Below are positions 19,744 to 28,023 of a stretch of DNA of 64,000 nucleotides, one piece after another. The stretch is taken from assembly GCF_017916425.1 (NCBI RefSeq), contig NZ_JAFMSX010000002.1, positions 242,413 to 306,412 of the forward strand. The letters are read 5' to 3'. Origin of the DNA: Nocardioides sp. SYSU D00065. GTDB lineage: Bacteria > Actinomycetota > Actinomycetes > Propionibacteriales > Nocardioidaceae. Under the pieces are notes generated by a model. It had not been told where the DNA came from. It saw only the letters and a list, made by a program, of their open reading frames with translations, and did not search any database. The translations under genes and the position numbers were made by a program. Within the stretch, counting starts at the first letter, position 1. Every line of letters begins with the position of its first letter.

Positions 19744-19788
19744 ATCGTGGAGGATCCGAGTCACCTAGTGACCCGGATCCTCCACGAT
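19744..19788. repeat. Palindromic intergenic element, copy 1 (bidirectional terminator/REP-like)
   Basis: Two 21-bp arms (ATCGTGGAGGATCCGAGTCAC and its complement with one mismatch) around the loop CTA, in the gap between the convergent surface-protein gene and yajQ. The same element recurs at 35969-36013. A nearby CCCGGCTAGC is also shared with the flank of copy 2. Confidence 0.85.
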
Positions 19789-19854
19789 CCCGGCTAGCGG
19801 CGTGTCTCTTGCTGTGCGATGAACGAGCGGCTTCCACGCTCAGAGGCGCGTAGA

Positions 19855-20346
19855 TCAGCGGTAGTTGGTGAACTGCACCGCGAAGTCGTAGTCCTGCGCC
19901 TTCACCAGCTGCTGCACGGCCTGCAGGTCGTCGCGCTTCTTCGACGAGACGCGCAGCTCCTCGCCCTGCACCTGCGCCTTGACGCCCTTGGGGCCCTCGT
20001 CGCGGATCAGCTTGGAGATCTTCTTGGCGTCCTCGGAGGTGATCCCCTCCTTGAGCACGATGTCGATCTTGGACACCTGCCCGGACTGACGCGGCTCGGA
20101 GGCGTCGAGGATCTTCAGGCTCTGGTTGCGCTTGATGAGCTTGTCCTGGAAGACGCCCAGCACCGCGCTGGCGCGCTCGTCGGCCGACGCGGTGATCTCG
20201 ATGGCCTTCTCGCCCTTCCACTCGATGCTCGCCCCCGTGCCCTTGAAGTCGAACCGGGTGGCGATCTCGCGGGCCGCCTGGCTGAGGGCGTTGTCGACCT
20301 CCTGGCGGTCCAGCTTGCTCACGATGTCGAAGCTCGAGTCAGCCAT
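19855..20346 (-). CDS. yajQ: YajQ-family nucleotide/cyclic-di-GMP-binding protein, 163 aa
   Basis: Small cytosolic protein of the UPF0234 family. The N-terminus [20 protein letters not shown], the central [21 protein letters not shown] and the ending [20 protein letters not shown] are near-diagnostic, and the length is the family norm, so ATG at 20346 is well supported. Some YajQ proteins bind cyclic di-GMP and others nucleotides or tRNA; which applies here cannot be told. It converges on the surface-protein gene and is divergent from tRNA-Tyr. Confidence 0.94.
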   Translation of the reverse strand: MADSSFDIVSKLDRQEVDNALSQAAREIATRFDFKGTGASIEWKGEKAIEITASADERASAVLGVFQDKLIKRNQSLKILDASEPRQSGQVSKIDIVLKEGITSEDAKKISKLIRDEGPKGVKAQVQGEELRVSSKKRDDLQAVQQLVKAQDYDFAVQFTNYR

Positions 20347-20429
20347 TCTGTGCCTCCTTGGGGGCCTCCTGAGGGGTGCCCCGGCGATTCGTGGTGATGT
20401 CCGTGCCTTGCTATTGTTCCGCACGGCCC

Positions 20430-20511
20430 GGCAGGTTGCCCGAGCGGCCAAAGGGAGCTGACTGTAAATCAGCCGGCATTGCCTACAGAGGTTCGAATCC
20501 TCTACCTGCCA
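20430..20511 (+). tRNA. tRNA-Tyr (anticodon GTA)
   Basis: Acceptor arms GGCAGGT (20430-20436) and ACCTGCC (20504-20510) pair perfectly, with A20511 as discriminator. The anticodon loop reads CTGTAAA with GTA at 20464-20466, the T arm contains GGTTCGAATCC, and there is a long variable arm as expected for bacterial tRNA-Tyr. CCA is not fully encoded. Confidence 0.95.
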
Positions 20512-20516
20512 CGCTT

Positions 20517-20560
20517 CACTCCCGGATCCGTTGCTGCGGGTCCGGGAGTGGTCGTTTCTT
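20517..20560 (+). terminator. Terminator of tRNA-Tyr
   Basis: A 13-bp stem (CACTCCCGGATCC / GGGTCCGGGAGTG, one G-U pair) starts six bases after the tRNA and is followed by GTCGTTTCTT. Confidence 0.75.
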
Positions 20561-20593
20561 GACCCGGGCGCCCCGGTCTGCGTGACTTCGCGG

Positions 20594-21841
20594 GTGAGCG
20601 AGCAGACGACGGTGAGACCCGGTCCCGACGACGCGTGGCTGGACGGGGAGTGCCGCCGTCTCCTGGGTTTCGGCCTGCGGGTCGGGCACCCGGCCGGCGG
20701 CGCGGCCTGGCTCGACGAGGACGGCAACCCCGACCTCGACCGTCCGGTGCACACCTGGATCACGAGCCGCACGGTCCACGTCTTCGGCCTCGGCGCCCTC
20801 CTCGGGGTGGAGGGGTGCGCCACGATCGCCGCCGCGGCCATCGCCGGGCTGCGCACGCGGCTGCGGGACGAGGCGCACGGCGGGTGGTTCGGAGCGGTCG
20901 ACGCCGGCGGCGCACCCGTCGGCGGCACCGGCAAGTCGTGCTACGACCATGCCTTCGTGATGCTCGCCGGCTCGACCGCGGTGGTCGCGGGACTGCCGGG
21001 TGGCGACGAGCTGCTCGCCGACGCGACAGCGGTCTTCGAGGAGCACTTCTGGGACGAGGCGGCGGGCCGCGTCGTCGACGAGTGGGACGGCGCGTGGACC
21101 GCGCCCGTGCCCTACCGGGGGCTCAACGCCGCCATGCACTCCGTGGAGGCGATGCTCGCGGTGGGTGACGTCACCGGGGTCCCGGCCTGGCACCAGCGGG
21201 CGGCGCGCCTGGCGGAGCTGGCGGTCGAGCTCGCGGCGGCGTACGACGGCCGGCTGCCCGAGCACTTCGGCCCGGACTGGTCGGTCGACCTCGAGCTCAA
21301 CCGCGACCGTCCCGACGACCCCTTCAAGCCCTTCGGCGCGACGGTCGGCCACGCCCTGGAGTGGGCGCGACTGCTGCTCCACGTCGAGGCCACCCTCGGG
21401 GACGAGGCGCCGGCGGGGCTGCTCGACACCTCGCGCCGCCTGTTCGACCGCGCCGTCGCCGACGGGTGGCACGTCGACGGTGCGCCCGGCTTCGTCTACA
21501 CCACCGACTGGTCCGGGACGCCGGTCGTGCGCGACCGGATGCACTGGGTGGTGGCCGAGGCCATCGCCGCGGCCGCCGCGCTGCACCGGCGTACGGGCGA
21601 ACCGGCGTACGCCCAGCGCTACGCCGAGTGGTGGGACTACGTCGTCGCGCACGTGCGCGACGTCGAGCGCGGCTCGTGGCACCACGAGCTCGACCCGGCC
21701 AACCGCCCGCAGGCGTCGGTCTGGTCGGGCAAGCCCGACCTCTACCACTCGGTCCAGGCGACGCTCCTGCCGCGGCTCCCGCTCGCGCCGAGCCTGGCCG
21801 CCGGTCTCGTCCGGGCGGTGGCCTCCTACGAGTGGCGCTGA
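20594..21841 (+). CDS. AGE-family epimerase/isomerase (N-acylglucosamine 2-epimerase / mannose isomerase type), 415 aa
   Basis: A cytosolic alpha/alpha-barrel enzyme of the AGE superfamily, which interconverts aldose epimers or aldose-ketose pairs such as mannose and fructose. Family features are the repeated Trp- and His-containing helices, for example [46 protein letters not shown] and a final [17 protein letters not shown] at 20594 avoids reading through the tRNA terminator; GTG at 20582 is an alternative. It precedes a PfkB-type kinase by 20 bases and then an MFS permease, so an isomerase-kinase-transporter unit for a hexose is likely. Mannose or a related sugar is the best guess. Confidence 0.82.
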   Translation: MSEQTTVRPGPDDAWLDGECRRLLGFGLRVGHPAGGAAWLDEDGNPDLDRPVHTWITSRTVHVFGLGALLGVEGCATIAAAAIAGLRTRLRDEAHGGWFGAVDAGGAPVGGTGKSCYDHAFVMLAGSTAVVAGLPGGDELLADATAVFEEHFWDEAAGRVVDEWDGAWTAPVPYRGLNAAMHSVEAMLAVGDVTGVPAWHQRAARLAELAVELAAAYDGRLPEHFGPDWSVDLELNRDRPDDPFKPFGATVGHALEWARLLLHVEATLGDEAPAGLLDTSRRLFDRAVADGWHVDGAPGFVYTTDWSGTPVVRDRMHWVVAEAIAAAAALHRRTGEPAYAQRYAEWWDYVVAHVRDVERGSWHHELDPANRPQASVWSGKPDLYHSVQATLLPRLPLAPSLAAGLVRAVASYEWR

Positions 21842-21861
21842 GCGAGCGGCATGATGAGCCC

Positions 21862-22824
21862 ATGACGGACGCGCGACCGACAGTCCTCGTCGTCGGGGAG
21901 GCGCTCGTGGACGTCGTCCCGGACCCCGACGGGCGGGTCCGCGACCGGCCCGGCGGCAGCCCCGCCAACGTGGCCATCGCGCTCGGCCGCCTCGGGCGCG
22001 ACGTCCGGTTGGTGACCCTGCTCGGCGACGACGCTCGCGGGACGCTGGTGCGCTCGTGGCTGCAGGCGAGCGGCGTGACGGTCCTGGCGGGCGCGCCGGG
22101 CAGCGGACGTACGTCCAGCGCCGCCGTCAGCCTCGACGCGTCCGGCGCGGCGACCTACGACTTCGACCTGGCCTGGGACCTGGCCGACGTGCCGGTCGAG
22201 CACTGCGACGTCCTCCACGTCGGGTCGATCGCGACGGTGCTCGAGCCGGGCGCCGCGGCGGTGCTGGCGGCGGTGCGCCGCCACCGGGGTCAGGCGCTGG
22301 TGTCCTTCGACCCCAACGCCCGCCCGGCCATCACTCCGGACCGCAGCGGCCCTCTCGCCCGGGTGGAGGAGCTCGTCGGCCTCGCCGACGTCGTCAAGGT
22401 GAGCGACGAGGACCTCGCGTGGCTCCACCCCGGCGACGATCCCGTCGCCACCGCGACTCGGTGGGCCGCGAGCGGGCCCGGCCTGGTCGTCGTCACCCGC
22501 GGCGGCGACGGCGCGGTCGCCGTACGCCCCGACGGCACCCGGCTGGAGGTGCCCGGGGTGCCGGTGAGCGTCGCCGACACGGTCGGTGCCGGGGACACCT
22601 TCAGCGGCGTCCTCCTCGACTCCCTCGTCGGGCTGGGCGTGCACGGGCCCGGCAGCACCCGGGCGCTGCGCGCGCTGAGCGACCGCGACGTCCTCGAGGC
22701 GGTCACCACCGCGGCCATCGGTGCGGCGATCAACGTATCGCGCCCCGGAGCGGACCCGCCGTCGCGCGACGAGCTCACCACCGCGCTCGGTCGGGACGGC
22801 CGCCGCGGAGCGGGCCCGGAGTGA
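21862..22824 (+). CDS. PfkB-family carbohydrate kinase (fructokinase-like), 320 aa
   Basis: A ribokinase-fold sugar kinase that uses ATP. The N-terminal signature GGSPANVAIALGRLGRDV and the C-terminal signature DTVGAGDTFSGVLLDSL with its catalytic Asp are both intact, and VVVTRGGDGAVAV is the ATP-site strand. Length is normal. It would phosphorylate the ketose produced by the AGE enzyme encoded just upstream, feeding fructose-6-phosphate to glycolysis; this pairing is inferred from order. The stop overlaps the GTG of the MFS gene (GTGA). Confidence 0.88.
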   Translation: MTDARPTVLVVGEALVDVVPDPDGRVRDRPGGSPANVAIALGRLGRDVRLVTLLGDDARGTLVRSWLQASGVTVLAGAPGSGRTSSAAVSLDASGAATYDFDLAWDLADVPVEHCDVLHVGSIATVLEPGAAAVLAAVRRHRGQALVSFDPNARPAITPDRSGPLARVEELVGLADVVKVSDEDLAWLHPGDDPVATATRWAASGPGLVVVTRGGDGAVAVRPDGTRLEVPGVPVSVADTVGAGDTFSGVLLDSLVGLGVHGPGSTRALRALSDRDVLEAVTTAAIGAAINVSRPGADPPSRDELTTALGRDGRRGAGPE

Positions 22825-24161
22825 GCGCCGAGCAGGTCCACGACATCGGCCGGCGGCGAGCCTGGGTGATCTGGCTGGTGGCGCTCGCGGTCTACGTCCT
22901 GGCGGTCTTCCACCGCAGCTCCCTCGGCGTCGCCGGGATCATCGCCGCCGACCGCTTCGACATCACCGCCACCAGCCTGGCGACGTTCACGGTGCTCCAG
23001 CTCGTGGTCTACGCGGGCATGCAGGTCCCGGTCGGCGTGCTGCTCGACCGGTTCGGCTCGCGCGCGATGCTGCTGTGGGGGCTCGTGCTGATGACCCTCG
23101 GCCAGTTCGCCTTCGCCTTCTCCGAGTCCTTCGCCGCCGCCGTCGTGGCGCGCGCGGTGGTCGGTGCCGGCGACGCCATGGTGTTCGTCAGCGTCATCCG
23201 CCTCGTCACGGTGTGGTTCCTGGTGCGGCAGGCGCCGATGGTCACCCAGCTCACCGGCCTCACCGGCCAGCTCGGCGCCATCGCGGCCGCCGGACCGCTG
23301 TCGTACCTCCTCCACGAGCTCGGCTGGACGCGCGCCTTCGCGTTCACCTCCAGCCTGGGCCTCGTGCTGCTGGTGGCGGTCGTGGCGCTGGTCAAGGACT
23401 CGCCCTACCGGCGCGACGACGTGGTGGCGATCAAGCTGCGCGCCCTGGCGCAGTCGGTCCGCACCGTCTGGGGCAACCCCGGGACCCGCCTGGGGATGTG
23501 GTCCCACTTCACCTCGCAGTTCTCCGGCACCGTGTTCGCGCTGCTGTGGGGTTACCCCTTCCTGGTGCAGGGCCTCGGCTGGTCGTCGGGTGGTGCCAGC
23601 ACCCTCCTCATGGCGATGACGGCGTGGGCGGTGGTGAGCGGGCTGGTCCTGGCCCGGCTGGTGGCCCGACTGCCCTACTACCGCTCGTGGATCGTGGTGG
23701 CGATCGTGGTGGGGATGGTCGTGCCCTGGACCGCGGTGCTGCTGTGGCCCGGCGCGGCGCCGGGCTGGCTGGTGGTGGTGATGGCCTTCGCCACGGCGAG
23801 CGGCGGCCCGGCCGCGATGGTCGGCTTCGACCTGGCCCGCTCCTTCACCCCGGCCCACGAGACCGGTCGCGCCAACGGGCTGGTGAACGTCGGCGGCTTC
23901 ACCGCCTCGCTGCTCACCATGGCGCTGATCGGCGTCGTGCTGGACCTGTCCGCGCCCGGCGGGATGGCCTCGTACACCCTCGACGACTACAAGCTCGCGA
24001 TGGCCGTGCAGTACGTCTTCTGGGCGCTGGGGGTCTACCAGGTCCTGCGCTACCGTCGCCGCGGCATCGCCCACCTCACCCGGGTCCACCCCGGGGCGGT
24101 CGAGCAGATGCGCGCGGGGCAGCCGTTCGTGCATCCGGGCATCGGGACCGAGGGCGTGTAG
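22821..24161 (+). CDS. MFS transporter, 446 aa
   Basis: A 12-helix permease. Helix 1 is WVIWLVALAVYVLAVFHRSSLGVAG and the loop 2-3 motif is VPVGVLLDRFGSRAML, a clear motif A variant. The HRSSLGVAG start is seen in a group of actinobacterial MFS proteins without a proven substrate. Translational coupling to the kinase makes it a candidate importer of the sugar handled by the AGE and PfkB enzymes, although the sequence group is not a classical sugar porter. Confidence 0.82.
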   Translation: MSAEQVHDIGRRRAWVIWLVALAVYVLAVFHRSSLGVAGIIAADRFDITATSLATFTVLQLVVYAGMQVPVGVLLDRFGSRAMLLWGLVLMTLGQFAFAFSESFAAAVVARAVVGAGDAMVFVSVIRLVTVWFLVRQAPMVTQLTGLTGQLGAIAAAGPLSYLLHELGWTRAFAFTSSLGLVLLVAVVALVKDSPYRRDDVVAIKLRALAQSVRTVWGNPGTRLGMWSHFTSQFSGTVFALLWGYPFLVQGLGWSSGGASTLLMAMTAWAVVSGLVLARLVARLPYYRSWIVVAIVVGMVVPWTAVLLWPGAAPGWLVVVMAFATASGGPAAMVGFDLARSFTPAHETGRANGLVNVGGFTASLLTMALIGVVLDLSAPGGMASYTLDDYKLAMAVQYVFWALGVYQVLRYRRRGIAHLTRVHPGAVEQMRAGQPFVHPGIGTEGV

Positions 24162-24219
24162 CGGCACCCCCACCCCGCGGGGCGTGTGCAGACCCTCGGT
24201 CGGCAGGCAGTCTGGAGGC

Positions 24220-24588
24220 ATGACCAAGACCCCGAGCGTCCCCAGCGACCAGCTGGCCCCCGGCCAGGTACGCCGCGCCGGGCCCTGGGCGGTCGGCAAC
24301 CGCGACGGCGAGCTGTTCGCCGTGTCGCGCCGCTGCCGCCACCAGCTGGCCGACCTGTCGAAGGGCAGCATCGACGCCGACGGCTGCCTGGTCTGCCCGT
24401 GGCACCAGTCCCGCTACGACGTCACCACCGGCGAGATGGTCCAGGGGCCGCGCGGCTTCCTCGGCTACCACGGGCGTGCCCCGGGATACGCCCAGCTCGT
24501 GCGCGGCTACAGCAAGGTGCTCAAGCTGCGGGTCGCGCACGCCGTACGCCGCGGCGCCGAGATCGTCGTCGAGCGCCGCCGCACGTAG
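24220..24588 (+). CDS. Rieske [2Fe-2S] domain protein, 122 aa
   Basis: A small soluble ferredoxin-like protein with one Rieske cluster. The ligands are visible as CRH near residues 38-40 (SRRCRHQLADLSKG) and CPWH near 57-60 (LVCPWHQSRYD), the CxH...CxxH spacing of Rieske proteins. No signal or anchor is present. Such proteins often deliver electrons to an oxygenase, but no oxygenase is encoded nearby. ATG at 24220 follows GGAGG by only one base, unusually close, so GTG at 24184 remains possible. Confidence 0.88.
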   Translation: MTKTPSVPSDQLAPGQVRRAGPWAVGNRDGELFAVSRRCRHQLADLSKGSIDADGCLVCPWHQSRYDVTTGEMVQGPRGFLGYHGRAPGYAQLVRGYSKVLKLRVAHAVRRGAEIVVERRRT

Positions 24589-24635
24589 CCGGCCGCAGCC
24601 GCCGCCCACGTCGGTCCGGAAGCCCCGGTCGGGCC

Positions 24636-25331
24636 CTAGCCGACCCGTCCGTCGCCGTCGGCGTCCAGGTCGCCGGTCGGGTCCTCGGCGCTCGGGTCCT
24701 CGAGGTCGGGCGCGCCGGGAGCGGTGCCGCCCACCGGGTGCCCCTGCCACGACACCATCCGCCAGCCGCCGTCGGGGTCGCCCTCCAGGACGATCAGCGC
24801 GGTGTTGTGCAGCGGCTGCGTGGCAGGTGGGGCGTCGGGGTGCGGCTCCATCCGCGTGGCGACCCAGGTGCGCAGCGCCGCGCCGTGGCTGACGACCAGC
24901 GCCGCGTCGTGCCCGGCGTCGACGATGGTGCGCACCGCGGTGTCGAAGCGCGCCAGGAACTCCTCCCCGGTCTCGCCGCCGGGCATCCGACGGGCCAGGT
25001 CGCCCTCCAGCCACGCGGCGACGGTGCCGATGTAGCCGGCCACCGCGTCGTGGTCGCTGCGCATCTCGAAGTCGCCGGCCTGGATCTCCTCCAGGCCGTC
25101 GAGCTGCGTGGGCTCGATGCCGCGCTCGCGCGCCGTGGGCGCCGCGGTCTGGTGGGTGCGCACCCGGCTGGAGACGTAGATCGCGTCCAGGTCCTCCCCG
25201 GCGATCGCCCGGCTCGCCGCGGCGGCCTGGGCCCGGCCGAGGTCCGTGAGGTCCGCACCCGGGTGGGCGGTGTCGAGCTCGCCCGACACGTTGGCATGGG
25301 TCTGGCCGTGTCGCATCAGCAGCAGTCGCAC
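24636..25331 (-). CDS. Histidine phosphatase family (phosphoglycerate-mutase-like), 231 aa
   Basis: A cytosolic phosphatase of the branch-1 histidine phosphatase superfamily. The catalytic RHG motif is at the N-terminus (LLLMRHGQTHANVSGELD), the second conserved Arg in SSRVRTHQTAAP, and the second His in VVSHGAALRTW. The substrate cannot be deduced. The acidic C-terminal 25 residues (DLEDPSAEDPTGDLDADGDG) form a tail outside the domain. Confidence 0.9.
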   Translation of the reverse strand: MRLLLMRHGQTHANVSGELDTAHPGADLTDLGRAQAAAASRAIAGEDLDAIYVSSRVRTHQTAAPTARERGIEPTQLDGLEEIQAGDFEMRSDHDAVAGYIGTVAAWLEGDLARRMPGGETGEEFLARFDTAVRTIVDAGHDAALVVSHGAALRTWVATRMEPHPDAPPATQPLHNTALIVLEGDPDGGWRMVSWQGHPVGGTAPGAPDLEDPSAEDPTGDLDADGDGRVG

Positions 25332-25443
25332 GAGGAGAGCCTAGGACCCGCCCGCGAGCCGGGGACCACCGCGGGACGGCGGTTGGCCGGTCGTTCACCC
25401 GCGCGTCAGGTCGCGGTCGGAAGCGGCCCCTACCGTCCGCTGC

Positions 25444-26937
25444 GTGGTGTCCAGGGGTGTGTTCGGCAGCGTGCTCGTCCTGCTCGGCGGCCTGGTCGTC
25501 GCGACCATCCCGCCCAGCGCGGCCGTGGCCGAGGTGGAGACCCTCCAGCTGTTGCGCGGCTCGGCGTTCGGGCGGATGACGGGACTGGTGGTCGTCCTGG
25601 CGGGGCTCGGCATGCTCGCCTCCGCATGGCTCCACCTCTGCCGCGTCGCGGCGCGCGCGGACCGGCGCGACCAGGTTGCCGTGCTGGCCCGGGTGCGAGC
25701 CGCGACGGTCGCGTGGACGCTGCCGCTGCTGCTCGCCCCGCCGCTGTTCTCCCGCGACGGCTGGTCGTACGCCGCCCAGGGCACGCTGGCGCACCGTGGG
25801 ATCTCGCCCTACGAGTACGGTCCCTGGAGCCTGGTGGGCCCGCGCTCGGTCCCCGGGCCGATCGTCGAGGGGGTCGATCCCCGGTGGATGGCCACCCCCG
25901 CCCCCTACGGCCCCGTGCCCCTCATCGGCGGCGACCTCGCCGCGGGCCTGACCGCCGACCCCTGGCTGCTGGTGGTCGCGCACCGCGTGATCGCCCTGGT
26001 GGGGCTCGTGCTGCTCGCCTGGGCGGTGCCGCGGCTGGCGATCTGGTGCGGAGCCAACCCGGCCCTGGCCGCGTGCCTGGTGCTGGCGTCCCCGCTGATG
26101 GTGTCCAACGGGGTCGCCGGGCTCCACAACGACCTGCTGATGGTGGGCCTCATGGCCGCTGCCCTGGTCGTGGCGCGCGAGCACGGCTGGGCGGCCGGTG
26201 CGGTGCTCGGCGGCCTCGCGGCCGGCGTGAAGCTGCCCGGGGGCCTGGTGTGCGTGGGCATCGTGCTGCTGACGCTGCCGCCCGCGGCGGCCGCGGCGGC
26301 CCGCCTGCGGCACGCGGTGCGGGTGGGCGCGGTGTCGGTCGCTGCACTCGTGGTGCCGGGTGTCGTCTGGGGGCTCGGCATCGGCTGGCTCGGCGCGCTG
26401 TCGGTGCCGGGCACGGTCAACACCCCGCTGTCCCTGCCGACGCTCGTGGGCGGGTGGCTGGACCTCCTCGCCCGGCTCGTCGGACTGGGCACGCCGCCCG
26501 AGACCTTCCTCGACCTGGTGCGGCTCGTGGCCCAGGCCGGCATCGTGGTCGTCGCGGGATGGGCGCTGCTCCGCGTCGCCACGGGCGACCCGCGACGCGC
26601 CGTCTGGGCGGTGGCCCTGGTGATGGCGGGCACGGTCGCGCTCAGCCCCGTGGTCCACCTCTGGTACTTCCTGTGGGTGGTCCCGTTCATCGCCGTGCAG
26701 CGGCTGGGCCGCAGCGCCATGGCGGCGCTCGTCGCGGTGTCGCTGGTCTCCGGGCTGGTGGCGCCGATGGACTCCTCACTGCACGGCGCCTACCTGGCGA
26801 TCGTGATCGGGTCCCTCGTCGTGGCCGGCGTGGCCGTGCTGCTGCTGATCACCCGGCGCGCCCGCGAGCGGCTCGACGGCATCGCCACGGTCGAGTGGAC
26901 CTCGAGCATCGACTCGACGGTCGCCGACCAGGGATAG
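25444..26937 (+). CDS. MptB-like polyprenol-phosphomannose-dependent mannosyltransferase, 497 aa
   Basis: An integral membrane GT-C glycosyltransferase of about 12-13 helices. The large outer loop after helix 3 contains LFSRDGWSYAAQGTLAHRGISPYEYGP, the conserved pattern of the MptA/MptB group that uses polyprenyl-phosphomannose to extend alpha-1,6-mannan cores of lipomannan; the Asp of SRDGWSY is the expected catalytic base. The C-terminal helices end in a short cytosolic tail. GTG at 25444 is the first codon after the promoter gap. The 3' end overlaps the convergent GT4 gene by 148 bp, and together they may make a cell-envelope mannan or glycolipid. Confidence 0.8.
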   Translation: MVSRGVFGSVLVLLGGLVVATIPPSAAVAEVETLQLLRGSAFGRMTGLVVVLAGLGMLASAWLHLCRVAARADRRDQVAVLARVRAATVAWTLPLLLAPPLFSRDGWSYAAQGTLAHRGISPYEYGPWSLVGPRSVPGPIVEGVDPRWMATPAPYGPVPLIGGDLAAGLTADPWLLVVAHRVIALVGLVLLAWAVPRLAIWCGANPALAACLVLASPLMVSNGVAGLHNDLLMVGLMAAALVVAREHGWAAGAVLGGLAAGVKLPGGLVCVGIVLLTLPPAAAAAARLRHAVRVGAVSVAALVVPGVVWGLGIGWLGALSVPGTVNTPLSLPTLVGGWLDLLARLVGLGTPPETFLDLVRLVAQAGIVVVAGWALLRVATGDPRRAVWAVALVMAGTVALSPVVHLWYFLWVVPFIAVQRLGRSAMAALVAVSLVSGLVAPMDSSLHGAYLAIVIGSLVVAGVAVLLLITRRARERLDGIATVEWTSSIDSTVADQG

Positions 26938-27971
26938 CGCTCGGCGCGGCGCCGCGCAGCCGCCCGGCGGGTCGCCGGCGCCCGCGCGGCGACCTCGAGC
27001 ACCGCGTCCGCGAGGGCCGCCGGCTCGGGGCTGGCCCAGGCGCCTGCCGTCTCGTCCACCAACTCGCGCGCCCCGCCCCGGTCCGCGGTCACCACCGGGG
27101 TGCCGGAGGCCAGCGCCTCCAGCACGGCGAGGCCGAAGGTCTCGCCGGGGCAGACGCTGAGCGCGACGTCGGCGTGGGCCAGCGCCCGGCTCAGCCGGGC
27201 GGGGGAGTCGACGTAGCCGCGGAACCGGACCGGCGCGTCGGCGGCGAGCTCGACGAGCTCGTCACGGTGCGGACCGACGCCGTAGACGTCCAGCCGCACC
27301 GGTACGCCGCGCCGGTGCAGCTCGACGGCCGTGGCGACCGCCAGGTGCGGGCTCTTCTCGCGCGACAACCGGCCGGCGTGGACCAGCCGGAGCCCGTCCA
27401 CCGGACCGCGCGGGTGCGGGCGGAAGGTCTCGAGGTCGACCCCGAGCGGGACGCGTACGACGGGGCAGCGCGCGGCGTCGGCGACGTGCTGGAACTCGCG
27501 CTGCGCGTAGGCGGAGGTCACCACCACGGTGTCCACGCTGCGCACGAGCAGGCGGTTGAGGAGGCCGACGGACACCTTGGACGGCGCGTCCAGGCCGGTG
27601 CGCAGGGCGAGCATGTCGTCGAGCCGCTCGTGGGACAGCAGCACCGACCCCACCCCGCTGCGCCGCGCCCACCTCGCCACCGGCATGAGCGTCAGCTTGT
27701 CGCTCAGCTCGATCGAGGTGGGCCCCCACTGCTCCAGGACCTCGGTGACGCGCCACGGCTCCACGATCAGCCGGTAGCCGCCGCCCACCCGCGGCGCGCG
27801 GAGCTGGACGACGTCGCCGAGGGGGGTGGAGGTGCGGGAGTCCTCCGGTCCGGGCACGACCAGCAGGCGGCGGCAGCCCGCGTCCACGTAGCCGGCGCCG
27901 AGGGCGCGCAGTGCGGTGCGCATGCCCCCCGAGGCCGGTCCGACGAAGTTGGCGAGCTGGGCGATGCGCAT
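26790..27971 (-). CDS. GT4-family glycosyltransferase, 393 aa
   Basis: A GT-B glycosyltransferase that adds a hexose from a nucleotide sugar at the cytosolic membrane face. The start MRIAQLANFVGPASGGMRTAL holds the Gly-rich acceptor loop; LVHAGRLSREKSPHLAV opens the donor domain; and PGETFGLAVLEALASGTPVV is the GT4 E-x7-E nucleotide-sugar motif. ATG at 27971 is chosen because the family starts with this strand. The last 42 residues or so follow the conserved PWSATVE helix and are Ser/Arg/Thr-rich with no fold; they are encoded antisense to the 3' end of the MptB-like gene. Confidence 0.85.
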   Translation of the reverse strand: MRIAQLANFVGPASGGMRTALRALGAGYVDAGCRRLLVVPGPEDSRTSTPLGDVVQLRAPRVGGGYRLIVEPWRVTEVLEQWGPTSIELSDKLTLMPVARWARRSGVGSVLLSHERLDDMLALRTGLDAPSKVSVGLLNRLLVRSVDTVVVTSAYAQREFQHVADAARCPVVRVPLGVDLETFRPHPRGPVDGLRLVHAGRLSREKSPHLAVATAVELHRRGVPVRLDVYGVGPHRDELVELAADAPVRFRGYVDSPARLSRALAHADVALSVCPGETFGLAVLEALASGTPVVTADRGGARELVDETAGAWASPEPAALADAVLEVAARAPATRRAAARRRAERYPWSATVESMLEVHSTVAMPSSRSRARRVISSSTATPATTRDPITIAR

Positions 27972-28023
27972 GGGGCGCACGCTGGCGCAGCCAGGTGAAC
28001 GGATGCCGAAGGGGGGCCGGCCG

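Noticed and set aside
20430..20511. tRNA-Tyr (and the other tRNAs) as integration sites of a mobile element
   Set aside because: No integrase, no duplicated tRNA 3' end and no change in composition next to any of the four tRNAs.
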